Assembly: GCA_963699825.1 (NCBI GenBank)
Contig: CAVOVI010000013.1
Location: forward strand, 248,001 to 312,000
Source: SPDF01 sp963699825
GTDB lineage: Bacteria > Gemmatimonadota > Gemmatimonadetes > Gemmatimonadales > GWC2-71-9
Length of the DNA stretch: 64,000 nucleotides
Direction: 5' to 3'
Position numbers and translations under genes: made by a program. This document shows, piece after piece, positions 42,299-51,885 of the stretch. Under the pieces are notes generated by a model. The model was not told the DNA's origin and ran no database searches. It saw only the letters and a program-made list of their open reading frames with translations. Position 1 is the stretch's first letter; each line of letters opens with the position of its first letter.

Positions 42299-42909
42299 CG
42301 CGGCGCGGAATCGAGGCGGGAGAGGTCGTCGGGTGTATCCACGTCGGGGTTTGCGCCGTCCACGTCCACGTGCACCACCATGTCCGGCGATAGCGAGAGG
42401 GCGCGGCCGAGACCCTGATCTCCGGTCAGCCTCTCGGCGAGCCCCCAGGCGTCCCGGTCCAGCAGCACCGGGTGGCCGGGCTCGTCCGGCGAGTCGGCGT
42501 ACCTCGGCCGCACCACGGCGCTGCCACTGAGCTTCCAGGCCTGGACAACCTCCTCGGCGGCCTCGGTGGAGGGGGAGGGTTGGTCGGCGAGAAAGATCAG
42601 TGCCGCATCGGGTTGAGGAGAGAGCACTGTCAGCGCTCGGAGGCCAAGCTGGAGCGACCCGGCCATGCCACGTTCGGAGTGCTCGTTCCAGATGACCCTG
42701 AAACCGGCCTGTCGCAGCAGATCGGCCGACCGTTCATCGCCATCCTGGACAACCGCGGTCGCCCCGGACACCACGCCCCTGTCCCGCAACGCCGCGATGC
42801 CGGCGATGACGTGGCTCAGCAACGGTCGGCCACGCCAGAGCGCCAGCAGCTTGTTGCTGCCGAAGCGGGTGGAGGTGCCTGCTGCGAGGAGAAGCGCATG
42901 CGGACGCAT
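42295..42909 (-). CDS. MocA/MobA-like molybdenum cofactor nucleotidyltransferase
   Basis: 204 residues. The nucleotidyltransferase signature LLLAAGTSTRFGSNKLLALW, FLADQPSPS, and DEPGHPVLLDRDAWG match the MocA/XdhB-linked cytidylyltransferase group that attaches CMP to molybdopterin for xanthine-oxidase-type enzymes. The MobA (GMP) activity cannot be excluded by eye. It is translationally coupled to the CoxG-MoeA fusion downstream (ATGA overlap), which supports a role for molybdo-hydroxylases. Confidence 0.85.
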   Translation of the reverse strand: MRPHALLLAAGTSTRFGSNKLLALWRGRPLLSHVIAGIAALRDRGVVSGATAVVQDGDERSADLLRQAGFRVIWNEHSERGMAGSLQLGLRALTVLSPQPDAALIFLADQPSPSTEAAEEVVQAWKLSGSAVVRPRYADSPDEPGHPVLLDRDAWGLAERLTGDQGLGRALSLSPDMVVHVDVDGANPDVDTPDDLSRLDSAPR

Positions 42910-42954
42910 GCTGGAAGAATAGTCGGAAGCCGCGCGATCTCGCGCGGCCCCGAT

Positions 42955-43983
42955 TCAGCGAAGCGCCAGGTAGGTGAGCCCGGCGATAGCCGCGCTCATC
43001 GGAATCGTGAGAATCCAGGCCCAGACGATCGTCCCTGCCACGCCCCAGCGCACCGCGCTCAGCCGGCTGGCCGACCCCACGCCGACGATCGCGCCGGTGA
43101 TCGTGTGCGTCGTGCTTACCGGGACGCCCATCGACGTGGCGATCAAGACGGATATCCCGCCTGCCGTTTCCGCGCAGAAGCCGCCGAAGGGGCGGAGCTT
43201 GGTGATGCGGGTGCCCATCGTCTTCACAATGCGCCAGCCGCCCATGGCGGTGCCGAGGGCGATCGCGGTGTGCGCGATGAGGACGATCCACATCGGGATA
43301 TGGTCCGCATTGGGGAGATACAAATGGCGCAGCAAGCCTGTCTGTTCCAGGAAGAGGGCCTGGGTGGCAACGAGGAGGCCGACGATAATGCCCATCGTCT
43401 TCTGGGCGTCATTGGCGCCGTGGCTCAGCGAATAGAGGGCCGCAGAAACGAGCTGGAGGCGCCGGAACAACTTGTCCATCGGGCCGGGGCTCTGGTTGCG
43501 GAGCGCCCAGGAGAGCGCGACGGTGAGTCCGAGCCCTAGGGCCATGCCGAGCATCGGCGAGATGACGATGAAGATGATGGGCTTGACCCACCCCGAGGCG
43601 ATGATGGCTCCGGCGCCGGCCTTCGCGATTGCCGCACCGCCGTAGCCGCCAAGCAGCGCGTGGCTCGACGAGCTCGGCAGCCCCAACCACCAGGTGATGA
43701 GGTTCCAGACGATCGCGCCGATCAGGGCGGCGAGAATGACGTTTGCATCCACCGCCGACGGATGGATCAGCCCTTTGCCGATGGTCTTGGCCACCGCCGT
43801 GCCGATGACGAAGGCGGCGATGAAGTTGAAGAAGGCCGCCCAGGCAACGGCCACGCCAGGGGAGAGGACCCTGGTGGAGACGACGGTCGCGATGGAATTG
43901 GCGCTGTCGTGAAACCCGTTGATAAAGTCAAAGACGAGGGCCACGCCGATGATGGCGATGACGAATCCGACGGACGCTTCCAT
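42955..43983 (-). CDS. pit: Low-affinity inorganic phosphate transporter, PiT family
   Basis: 342 residues with about ten membrane helices in two halves. PiT signatures are DFINGFHDSANSIATVVSTR at the N-terminus and SHGANDAQKTMGIIVGLL in the second half. Imports phosphate (as metal phosphate) with H+ or Na+. It follows the DUF47 gene by two bases; DUF47-Pit pairs are common and the DUF47 protein is thought to control the transporter. Confidence 0.93.
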   Translation of the reverse strand: MEASVGFVIAIIGVALVFDFINGFHDSANSIATVVSTRVLSPGVAVAWAAFFNFIAAFVIGTAVAKTIGKGLIHPSAVDANVILAALIGAIVWNLITWWLGLPSSSSHALLGGYGGAAIAKAGAGAIIASGWVKPIIFIVISPMLGMALGLGLTVALSWALRNQSPGPMDKLFRRLQLVSAALYSLSHGANDAQKTMGIIVGLLVATQALFLEQTGLLRHLYLPNADHIPMWIVLIAHTAIALGTAMGGWRIVKTMGTRITKLRPFGGFCAETAGGISVLIATSMGVPVSTTHTITGAIVGVGSASRLSAVRWGVAGTIVWAWILTIPMSAAIAGLTYLALR

Positions 43984-43985
43984 GG

Positions 43986-44606
43986 TCAGGCGTGCTTGAT
44001 GAAGATGGACTCGAGCACGTTGGCGACATCCTCGGCATAGTCGAGGGTCTTCTCCAGCGTGTCGTAGATCTCCTTCCAGCGGATAACGAGGAGGGGGTCA
44101 GGATCGCCCTTGAACAGCTCGCCGAGCCATTGGTGGTAGATGGCGTCGCCATCCTCTTCCATACCCTTGACCGCGATGCAGGCCTCGAGAACCTCGTTGT
44201 TCTTCGACCTGTCCAGGTGCTTCACCCCGACCAGCAGCTTCTCGGTGGCCCCGACGATCGTCTCGGCCAGCAGGACGGCGCCCTTGGGCGCGTCACCGGC
44301 GTGGAACACCTGCACCTTGCGGGCGCAGCCATCCATGAGGTCCATCACGTCATCGAGACGGGAGGCCAGGGTGTGAATGTCTTCGCGATCGAGGGGGGTG
44401 ATGAAGGAGCGGTCGAGCCGGGTCACGACCTCGTGGGTGATCAGGTCGGCCTCATGCTCCAGCCGCTTGATGGACTCCACGATCGGGAGTCGCCGATCCA
44501 TCTCCGTGCCCAGCAGGACCTTCAGCTGCTTGGCGGCTTCGACGTTGAGGGTGGCGACCTTGGTGAAGAGGTCGAAGAACCGTTCGTCTCGCGGCAGGAG
44601 GCGCAT
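43986..44606 (-). CDS. DUF47/PhoU-like phosphate transport regulator
   Basis: 206 residues from the ATG at 44606. All-helical with the PhoU-like metal motifs RLEHEADLITHEV and EEDGDAIYHQW, and SRLDDVMDLMDGC in between. Members accompany Pit transporters and are believed to modulate phosphate uptake. First gene of the pair; the longer frame upstream lacks a better start. Confidence 0.9.
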   Translation of the reverse strand: MRLLPRDERFFDLFTKVATLNVEAAKQLKVLLGTEMDRRLPIVESIKRLEHEADLITHEVVTRLDRSFITPLDREDIHTLASRLDDVMDLMDGCARKVQVFHAGDAPKGAVLLAETIVGATEKLLVGVKHLDRSKNNEVLEACIAVKGMEEDGDAIYHQWLGELFKGDPDPLLVIRWKEIYDTLEKTLDYAEDVANVLESIFIKHA

Positions 44607-44717
44607 TGCAACGTCCCGTTGAAGTTCTGGTAACGAACTGCCCGGGCGGAAGATACCGCAGCCGGGGACCGCCGCAAGATGAAGCGCGATCACGATTTCG
44701 GGCGTATGGATGTAAGG

Positions 44718-45365
44718 CTAAGCTGTGAGAAGAGTTACCAGTTCGTGTGGGGATTCGAGCCAGTGGTCCGGTGCGGCCGCCTCGAGGGCCGGCCGCCCGA
44801 ACGGGCCCCAGAGGACGGCGGCAGTCCGTACGCCGGCGCTTCTTCCGGAGTGCATGTCGTGGATGCTGTCGCCAACGTAGACGGTCGAGGCGGGGTCAGC
44901 GCCGAGGTGAGCGACGGCACGATCAACCGGCTCGCGATGGGGCTTCGGGTTCACCACATCGTCGGCGCCAATCACGACATCCATCGCCTCATCCAGCCCC
45001 GCGAGTCGGAGGCCGCGGTACGCACCGACGCGGTTCTTGCTCGTGACGATCCCTGTCCGGCAGCCAGCGGCCTTGACCGCGTGCACCATCTCCACGACGC
45101 CAGGATACACCGTCACTCGGCTGTCGTGATGGTGGATGTTATAGTCGCGATAGGTGGCGATCAGCGCCTCCATCTGTGCCTCGTCGTGCGCCCACTCCGC
45201 GAACTGCACCCGCAGTGGGGTCCCGATGCCGTCGAGCCACTCCTGGTCACTCTTGGGCGGTATCCCATGCACTTCGAGCGTGTGGTGGTAGGAGTCGATG
45301 ATGAGGCGGATCGAGTCGATGAGGGTCCCGTCGAGGTCGAACAGGACGGTCTTGAGTGAGGGCAT
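44718..45365 (-). CDS. HAD-superfamily phosphatase, PpaX/Gph-like
   Basis: 215 residues from the ATG at 45365. HAD motif I LFDLDGTLIDS, motif II GIVTSKN, motif III Lys in VNPKPHREP and motif IV YVGDSIHDM are complete, with a helical cap after motif I as in phosphoglycolate and pyrophosphatase members (PpaX). Substrate is not certain. Stands alone between the phosphate genes and the lipoproteins. Confidence 0.9.
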   Translation of the reverse strand: MPSLKTVLFDLDGTLIDSIRLIIDSYHHTLEVHGIPPKSDQEWLDGIGTPLRVQFAEWAHDEAQMEALIATYRDYNIHHHDSRVTVYPGVVEMVHAVKAAGCRTGIVTSKNRVGAYRGLRLAGLDEAMDVVIGADDVVNPKPHREPVDRAVAHLGADPASTVYVGDSIHDMHSGRSAGVRTAAVLWGPFGRPALEAAAPDHWLESPHELVTLLTA

Positions 45366-45426
45366 GGGGGAATAACGTAGCTGAAGCGGGGAACGGAGGC
45401 CACTCCCGGACGACACGACGCGAGAA

Positions 45427-45452
45427 GGGCGCACGCCATACTCGGTGCGCCC
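45427..45452 (-). terminator. Rho-independent-like terminator
   Basis: GGGCGCAC (45427-45434) and GTGCGCCC (45445-45452) form a perfect eight-base-pair stem with a ten-base loop, 31 bases after the stop of the minus-strand lipoprotein gene at 45484. The tail TTCTC is short. Confidence 0.5.
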
Positions 45453-45483
45453 GTGGGGCCTCTTATCCTCGGTCGGACTCGGC

Positions 45484-45927
45484 CTACGGCACGCGCGTGG
45501 CTGTGACCCACAGGTGGGCGGTCGAGTCAGCACCGCTCATTGAATAGTGCGCCACCGACGAACCCACCAACTCGCCGTCTACCAAATGCATGGATCCGGT
45601 CACGCTTACCTCGACCCCGTTGCGCAACACGCTCTGGTAGGGGCCCGCGCTATGCACGATGCTGTCACCAGAGACTGTGATCTCCATCGGCACCGGGTCG
45701 CGGTCTGTCAGGTTCATCGTCCAGCCTGCCGGGTCGGCGGACGCCGTCATGCTGAACATGACGATCACGCTGTCGCTGCCCACGGAGGTTGCCTGGACCA
45801 TCCACTCACCCGCCAGGTCGGCCAGGCTGATCGTCGGCGCGGCCGGAGCGTCGGTGGCTGGGGGCGTTTCGGGCTTGGCGCAGGCAGCAAGCAGGACTGA
45901 GCTCAAGACCAGGGCAAATCGACGCAT
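45484..45927 (-). CDS. Lipoprotein of unknown function, paralogue A
   Basis: 147 residues. Signal peptide with lipobox LLAAC, then a Pro/Ala-rich linker and a beta-rich domain (DLAGEWMVQATSVGSDSVIV, GWTMNLTDRDPVPM, VSGDSIVHSAGPYQSVLRNG). It is clearly related to the next lipoprotein upstream, sharing motif order SLADLAGxW, GSDSV, SADPxGW, RDPxxxxxxVSGDSI, and exactly the same length. Probably periplasm-facing. Function unknown. Confidence 0.75.
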   Translation of the reverse strand: MRRFALVLSSVLLAACAKPETPPATDAPAAPTISLADLAGEWMVQATSVGSDSVIVMFSMTASADPAGWTMNLTDRDPVPMEITVSGDSIVHSAGPYQSVLRNGVEVSVTGSMHLVDGELVGSSVAHYSMSGADSTAHLWVTATRVP

Positions 45928-46157
45928 GCGATCCTCCTTCTGACAGGTAGCCGAGACAGGGTTCCAAGAGCACCGTCCTCCGGCCAACCTACGCCTGGAA
46001 AGGGTGCTGGCAAGCCCCGGCCGGCCACCTCATCCGCCCCAGACCACAACACCTGCCAACCGCCACCTGTCCTGCCGAGCAGAGGCCGTGAGTAGCCCCC
46101 ATGCAGACGCCCGTCCGCCAGCACACGTCTCACCCTCTCCCGATTGAGCGACCGAGG

Positions 46158-46601
46158 CTACTCGACCCGGGTCAGTGTCGTCCACAGATTGACAACGGAC
46201 ACCGAATCGCCTGTGGCGGATCGGACATACATGGGTCCGGTGAGCTTGCCATCCACCAGGCGCAGATAGCCGGAGCTGGATACCTGAACGCCAGGCCGCG
46301 CCACGCTCTCGAAGGGGGGAGACTGTGTCAGGATACTGTCGCCAGAGACTTTGACGGTCAGGGACATCGGATCCCGGCCGGGCAGGACCGATGTCCAGCC
46401 GGTGGGGTCAGCGGAGACGTTCACTGTGTACCTGATGACGACGCTATCGCTGCCCTGGGGTGTGGCGGCGGCAGCCCAGGTGCCGGCGAGGCTCGCAAGA
46501 TCGATGGTGGGAGCGGCCGGGGCCTCCATCGCTGGGGGGACTTCGGACTTAGCGCAGGCCACGACCCACACAAGGCTCCAGGAAAGCAGCGCTCGACGCA
46601 T
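46158..46601 (-). CDS. Lipoprotein of unknown function, paralogue B
   Basis: 147 residues. Lipobox VVAC, linker SEVPPAMEAPAAPTIDLASL, then GTWAAAATPQGSDSVVIRY, SADPTGWTSVLPGRDPMS, VSGDSILTQSPPFESV and an end LVDGKLTGPMYV. Tandem paralogue of the lipoprotein at 45484-45927, separated by 230 bases in which I see no other gene. Function unknown. Confidence 0.75.
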   Translation of the reverse strand: MRRALLSWSLVWVVACAKSEVPPAMEAPAAPTIDLASLAGTWAAAATPQGSDSVVIRYTVNVSADPTGWTSVLPGRDPMSLTVKVSGDSILTQSPPFESVARPGVQVSSSGYLRLVDGKLTGPMYVRSATGDSVSVVNLWTTLTRVE

Positions 46602-46687
46602 CGAATTCTCCAGTTTGGTGAGAATGGCCAACTCCTTTCCCTACGGAGGGCCGGAGACCGGGGTTGCATTCCACCTGGAGAGGTCGG

Positions 46688-48937
46688 CTACGTCGGCCGG
46701 AAGACGATCAACCCGGTGAGCCGGGGACGGAGCGGTGACAGTGGTGCGGGGCAGGATGGCGTCTGCTTCAATCCAGCCAGAAGCTCCGCATCGCTGCGAC
46801 CTGCCAACGACTCGATAAGCATCGACTCCCCCGCTGTGTGCCCTCGAGTACAGAATCTCAGCCCCCGCTCCAGGAGTGCCAATTGGCTGGCGTCTCTCCG
46901 CCGCGCAGCCGTCTCGGCCATTCGACGGAGTCGCTTGCCCAGGGCCAGCGTAGCTGGCCTTGACGGGAGGCCGGCCACACGACCCAGCGAGGCCTCACGA
47001 AGCAGCGCACGGACACTCGGGGCGAGCGCACTGAGAATCGTCTGCAGTTCTTCCCCCTGCGGCGGTGGGACTGGGGCGCCGTGCGCGGCCTCGTGGAGTC
47101 GTTCGCGAATTTCTCTCGCGTCTGCCGCCCACTCCATTTCTCCATTCCTGACGAGAACAGCGGACACCACCGGATGGGTATCGCGCTCCAGGACAACCCC
47201 CGCGACAGTACCCGCCCGTGACGACTGCACGGCAGACAGGCCTTCGACTTGTGGGCCCGCCAACTCATCGGCCAGGTCTCCGCGCCAGCGCCACATCAGT
47301 CGCCCAGTGCTCCCCAACCCGTACCTCGAAGGCAGGCCCGACTTGCGCGTCAGCGACTGCAGTTGACGCAATCGTCCTTCGATCTCGTGGTCAGGGAGGA
47401 ACCGGATGATATCCACGTGGGTCCGGGCAGAACCTCGACGTGCCGCCCGGCCATCGCGTTGCGCCAGGCGAACCTCGGTCCACGGCAGGTCGTAGTGCAC
47501 GACTCGGCCCGCCCCCTGCAGGTCGAGCCCCTCGGCGGTCACATCGGTCGTCAGGAGCGTGCGGGGGCGCCCGGGTAGTGTAGGCGGGTGGCGTGGGGCA
47601 TCCGGCCGGAACCAGGAAAGGACATCTCCGCGCGGCATGACGGTCCGACCGACACCGGCGCGTTCTCCGCTGCACCAGGCCAGCCACCGATCGGGTAGGT
47701 GTCTGCGGAGGTACGTGATGGTCTCGCGTGCCGTGACATACACCAGTGTCGGTACATCGTCGGCGAGTATCGCCGTGAGGCGCGACGACTTCGGGTCGGG
47801 CTGGTCTGCAACCCGGCGAGTTTCGGCAATGAGGTTTTCGACTCCCGGCAAGTCAGCGAGAAGGAGTTCTCCCTCCTCCCCAAGTGGAGGCAAGAGCGAC
47901 CACATCACCAGCTGTTCAGGGGAGGTACCCGTGATGCGACGAAGGCTCCGCCGATCCGGCGGAACACCAGCGGCGAGCGCGTCCCGGGCCTGAAGCAGGA
48001 GATGGCGGTACCGCCGAAGTGTCGCGAGCAGGGCGGCGGGACTCGAAGCGGCCGCGTGCAGGAGGACCGTGCGGACCAGCGCCGCGATCTCCGGGTGGCT
48101 GGAGAGCCCGAGAGCGTCAAGCCGTGGGAGGAGGGGGACGGCCCCGCTCGTGACCACCTCATCGCGGTGTCGGCGCAATGGTACGGCGGCGGTCACCGTT
48201 CGCTGGATGACGAACCGCCCAAGCGCAGGAGGGACGGTGTCTCGATCAAATGCCGTCCGCATTGAGAGAGCACCCTCGTCAACCAGCGCGTCGTCCCGAA
48301 GGCCGAGGTGAAGTTGGTGATACAGGTCCGAGGGACGGTTGACGATCGGCGTGGCACTCAGGAGGAGGACCCGCCGCCCGACCAGCCACGGGGCAAGCGT
48401 TCGATATCGGCGAATGCGGGGATGCCGGAAGTGGTGGCTTTCGTCAACAACAACGAGTCCTGGGCCGCCTGGTGGAAGGCAGCCCCGGGAGAGACGTGCA
48501 TGCGACCAGATGGTGACCGGCACCGCAAGCCGCCGCGCGGTCTCCTTCCATTGTGCCACGAGTGTGGGAGGGACGATGCAGGCCGCCGGTTCACCATTGA
48601 ACAGCTGCGCGATGGCCAGCGCTAGGTAGGTCTTGCCGCTGCCGACCGGGTCGGCGCAAATGACGGCACCGTGCTCCCTCACGGCTTGGAGCAGGATGGC
48701 GAAGGCTCTGGCCTGTGCCGCATCGAGCCATGGAGGCGCGACGTCTGTGGCGCGGGTGGGAGCCAGCGACGCGGCGATGGCTCGCGCGACGGCAGCCGGA
48801 TGGCGCGGGCGGTCCCGGCGCCAGCAGCCCAGGCAGGGGGTCGTGCAGCGGCCGTAACCCTTCAGCGACGACGCGAGGAGCCCACGCCCACCACTTCGGC
48901 GAGCACCTTGCGATCCCGGGGCTGGAGTTGCATCCAC
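46688..48937 (-). CDS. SF2/SNF2-like helicase paired with a DNA methyltransferase
   Basis: 749 residues. Motifs: Walker A DPVGSGKTYLA (96-106), IVPPTLVAQW (motif Ia), VVDESHHFRH (DESH, 165-168), LLLSATPIVNRPSD (motif III) and, in the second RecA lobe, TTDVTAEGLDLQGAGRVV with QRDGRAARRGS (motifs V and VI). A small Cys cluster at the N-terminus (C31, C35, C38) may bind metal. The C-terminal 200 residues are helical and unassigned. Its ATG lies 76 bases inside the end of the methyltransferase gene, so the two are coupled. Resembles the ATPases of defence systems such as DISARM DrmD; substrate is inference. Confidence 0.82.
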   Translation of the reverse strand: MDATPAPGSQGARRSGGRGLLASSLKGYGRCTTPCLGCWRRDRPRHPAAVARAIAASLAPTRATDVAPPWLDAAQARAFAILLQAVREHGAVICADPVGSGKTYLALAIAQLFNGEPAACIVPPTLVAQWKETARRLAVPVTIWSHARLSRGCLPPGGPGLVVVDESHHFRHPRIRRYRTLAPWLVGRRVLLLSATPIVNRPSDLYHQLHLGLRDDALVDEGALSMRTAFDRDTVPPALGRFVIQRTVTAAVPLRRHRDEVVTSGAVPLLPRLDALGLSSHPEIAALVRTVLLHAAASSPAALLATLRRYRHLLLQARDALAAGVPPDRRSLRRITGTSPEQLVMWSLLPPLGEEGELLLADLPGVENLIAETRRVADQPDPKSSRLTAILADDVPTLVYVTARETITYLRRHLPDRWLAWCSGERAGVGRTVMPRGDVLSWFRPDAPRHPPTLPGRPRTLLTTDVTAEGLDLQGAGRVVHYDLPWTEVRLAQRDGRAARRGSARTHVDIIRFLPDHEIEGRLRQLQSLTRKSGLPSRYGLGSTGRLMWRWRGDLADELAGPQVEGLSAVQSSRAGTVAGVVLERDTHPVVSAVLVRNGEMEWAADAREIRERLHEAAHGAPVPPPQGEELQTILSALAPSVRALLREASLGRVAGLPSRPATLALGKRLRRMAETAARRRDASQLALLERGLRFCTRGHTAGESMLIESLAGRSDAELLAGLKQTPSCPAPLSPLRPRLTGLIVFRPT

Positions 48938-51885
48938 TCACCGGCCAATTCGTCGAGCTCACCTTGCACCTCCTCTCCGGCACGGCCGCGGGCCGCCAGG
49001 GTCGCGAGTCGTTCATCGCTGAGTGCTTCGGGCGGCAGTGGCACCTGGCCGACCACCCGCGCGTTGAACCGGGCGTAGCCCCCGCTGGCCGGATCGGCGG
49101 TCGCTCTGGCAGCCGCGCGAGCCCAGGTTGAGTTGAGCCAGGCGCAGAGCGCGAGTGCCCGTTGCACGGACCTGGTCAGCACGACGTAGCAGCTGTTGAG
49201 CGGTACCCAACGCTTTTCCTCCTCATCCACCAGGCAGGATGCCTCCAGGCGCTGGGAGAGATCGGGCCAGACCACGCGCGGATATTGCCCGCCGGCCACC
49301 GCGCGAAAGACAGCCCAGGGCTCTTGTCCTGCGCCGTCCCGGCGCGCCTGCAGCGCCTCCAGGTGGCGCGCGAAATGCCGGGTCGCGTTGGGGGGGAGCG
49401 ATGGGAGCACTGTGCCGGAAGCGTCATGAGTCCAGATGATGGTCTTTGAGGGACCCCCTTTGAACGCGCTGATGTCCCGGCCGCGTAGCGCGGGCCGAAG
49501 GAGTTCGGGCTCGATGTCGGCGGTGGGGGCGAGAAAGAGATGATTGGCGCTGGTCTTGACCCCCAACCGAATACGTGCCGTTTCCGAGAGCGGCGGCAGC
49601 TTGCGGAGCCGCGTCAGCGTTTCTTGCAGCGCTCCCGGCAGCAGGACCCACGGCGCCCCCGGCCGTTCTGCGGGTTGCAAGGGGGTTCGGGAGTCGGGGC
49701 GAAGGCCGAGTTGCGGTCGATTCCCGGCTGGTGGGCGGCTGGACCGGGCCACAATGGCCAACGGGTAGGCCGTTGCCTCGAACGCTGCCGCAGGTTCATG
49801 GGTGAGGTCGGCCACGGAGAGGATGGTGCCGGTCTCCATCAGGGCGGCGCGGGTGGCGGTCCCGTAGGCAGCGGTTGCGATCTTGGCAGGCAGGATCATC
49901 GCCAGGACTCCACCCGGCCTGGTCAGTTCCCATCCCCGTTCCAGGAACGCCACCGCGAGGTCGGGCTGATGGCTGTATCCGATCCCGCGCCCGGCACGCC
50001 ACCAGCGAAAACGCTCCCGCAGCTCCTTTCGAGTGCGTGCCGACAATGCCTCGGCGCGAACCCACGGCGGGTTCCCGACGACCAGATCGAACCCTCCTCG
50101 CGCCGTGACGTCGCCGAAATGGGTGTCGAAGTCAAACGTCGGGACGATACCCTCCTCCCGAAGCAATCGTCGAGACCGGCGGAGGGCATTGAGTTCGGCG
50201 CGTGCGACGCCAAGCTGGCGGCGCATCCGGGCGTCCAGCCCGCGTCGTTCTCCGAAGAGAGTTGCCTCGCGTCCGACGCTCAGATGGCTGCGAATCTCAC
50301 GCTCGCGCTCGAGGACCGCCTGGTCGAGGCGTTCCAGCGCGGCATCCAGCTCCACGCGGCGGAGGAGTCGGATCGCTTCGCGTTTCTGGACGCCGCTTGC
50401 GACGGTTGCCGCACGCCGGGCGGTCTCGAGGGCCGCGGCATGCCGGGATGTACGGAGGGGGTGCCGCAGCATCAGGCGGATCGGGTCAGCGAGGCTGTCT
50501 CCCTGGCGGACACAGGCATCCAGGTTTGGAAGAGGTTCGACCTGGTCCGGATGGCGATCCGGTTCAGCGCCGAGGATGGCCAGCCACAGCCGAAGTTCAC
50601 AGAGGCGGACCGCCGCAGGGTTGAGGTCGACGCCGAAAAGATTGCGCGCGACGATTTGCCTCGGTGATGCGACGCGCTCCGCGGCCGACTGCATGGCGAC
50701 AAGTCGCTCCAGCGCCCCGAGCAGGAAGGCCCCGGAGCCGACGGCCGGGTCGAGGATCGTTATGTCGTCAAGCAGCTGTGCGGCGCTCGTATCGCCTGCC
50801 TCCAGGCGATGCAGCGCCTCGGTGTCGGAGACCTCGAGGTGCCCACCGACGAAGCCGGCGAGCGCGGCGTCCAGGACACCGCGTACCAGTCTGCGGGGCG
50901 TGTAGTAGGTACCAGTCCGCTTGCGAGCGCCCGGATCCATCACCCCTTCGAACACGCGACCCAGCATGTCCGGCGCGATACTGCCCGGGGCCGCCTCCGA
51001 GATGGTGAAATGGTAGCGTTCGAAGAGCGTGTCAAACGCATCCCGCCAGATCGCGTCGGGAATCTGGGGCCGATGTTGTCGCTCGAGCGCGTGCGGTTCG
51101 AAGAGCCCGCCGTTCAGGAACGGAATGTTCCCAAACGCGCGGGCCGCACGGTTCCGTCGTTCCCTGGGCTGGTTCAGGGTTCCGAAGAAGAGCGGCACCA
51201 GGAGATGGCGTTGAATCGGCCGTCGGTGGAAGAGGCAGTCATCGACATGTGCCCGGAGGAAGTGGTCGGATCCGTTGAGCCAGCCCTTGGCCTGCACGAA
51301 GTAGAGAAAGAGCACGCGGGTCAGCTGCAGCAGAGACAACTCATGTCGTTGGCGTTCTGGGATGCGGGTCGGAAGCGAACCCATGAAGCGGTCCAGGGTC
51401 GCGCGAAACGCAACAAAGAACTTCCGTCCCAGGCCTGCTCCGGAGAGGGCCTCCGCCGTGCGGGCGGCGATGCCGAGTGAACCACCGGACGCGGTTCCGC
51501 CGATGCGGGCGAGGCAACTGGTGGCGAGCTGGCTCGGACAAGCCAGATCCACCTCTAGTGTAGGCGTACCGTCAAAGGCCACCGACACGGCGAGTCGCCG
51601 CTCCCCCGCGTCCAGCCCGAACACGCCACCGATCCGGCCGCGTTCGGCCAGTTGGCGGGCCAGGCGAGGGGCCTGGCGTGCCGGATGGTCGGATGCCACG
51701 GCGTACCAGGTGAAGCCACCGAGCCGGCCCACGATGGCGGCTTCGAGTGGCGGATCGGATCGACGGCCGAGATCGAGGGTAGCCGCGTCCAGCGGCTCCC
51801 ACAGCGGCTCGTGGCCGAGGGAGGCGACCAGGTGTGGCAGGTCGTGCAGCGCGAGGATTGATTGCAGGGTGTGGCCTGGCAACAC
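48862..51885 (-). CDS. Large N6-adenine DNA methyltransferase (Eco57I/PglX-like)
   Basis: 1007 residues. The AdoMet motif LDPAVGSGAFLLGAL lies near residue 380, after KRTGTYYTPRRLVRGVL, and the catalytic NPPW (LVVGNPPWVRAEAL) near 605. The C-terminal part from about 740 looks like a target-recognition region (IRLGVKTSANHLFLAP, then FNARVVGQVPLP). This layout is that of type IIG and PglX/DrmMI-like enzymes. The first 200 residues (GGFTWYAVASDHPARQAPRL, VFGLDAGERRLAVSV) are unassigned; I see no PD-(D/E)xK nuclease motif. Paired with the helicase downstream. May protect host DNA in a two-gene restriction-like system. Confidence 0.85.
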   Translation of the reverse strand: MLPGHTLQSILALHDLPHLVASLGHEPLWEPLDAATLDLGRRSDPPLEAAIVGRLGGFTWYAVASDHPARQAPRLARQLAERGRIGGVFGLDAGERRLAVSVAFDGTPTLEVDLACPSQLATSCLARIGGTASGGSLGIAARTAEALSGAGLGRKFFVAFRATLDRFMGSLPTRIPERQRHELSLLQLTRVLFLYFVQAKGWLNGSDHFLRAHVDDCLFHRRPIQRHLLVPLFFGTLNQPRERRNRAARAFGNIPFLNGGLFEPHALERQHRPQIPDAIWRDAFDTLFERYHFTISEAAPGSIAPDMLGRVFEGVMDPGARKRTGTYYTPRRLVRGVLDAALAGFVGGHLEVSDTEALHRLEAGDTSAAQLLDDITILDPAVGSGAFLLGALERLVAMQSAAERVASPRQIVARNLFGVDLNPAAVRLCELRLWLAILGAEPDRHPDQVEPLPNLDACVRQGDSLADPIRLMLRHPLRTSRHAAALETARRAATVASGVQKREAIRLLRRVELDAALERLDQAVLEREREIRSHLSVGREATLFGERRGLDARMRRQLGVARAELNALRRSRRLLREEGIVPTFDFDTHFGDVTARGGFDLVVGNPPWVRAEALSARTRKELRERFRWWRAGRGIGYSHQPDLAVAFLERGWELTRPGGVLAMILPAKIATAAYGTATRAALMETGTILSVADLTHEPAAAFEATAYPLAIVARSSRPPAGNRPQLGLRPDSRTPLQPAERPGAPWVLLPGALQETLTRLRKLPPLSETARIRLGVKTSANHLFLAPTADIEPELLRPALRGRDISAFKGGPSKTIIWTHDASGTVLPSLPPNATRHFARHLEALQARRDGAGQEPWAVFRAVAGGQYPRVVWPDLSQRLEASCLVDEEEKRWVPLNSCYVVLTRSVQRALALCAWLNSTWARAAARATADPASGGYARFNARVVGQVPLPPEALSDERLATLAARGRAGEEVQGELDELAGEWMQLQPRDRKVLAEVVGVGSSRRR

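Noticed and set aside
46688..51885. Naming the methyltransferase-helicase pair as DISARM or BREX
   Set aside because: The core partners (DrmA, DrmB, DrmC or PglZ, BrxC) are not next to it, so the pair is described without a system name.
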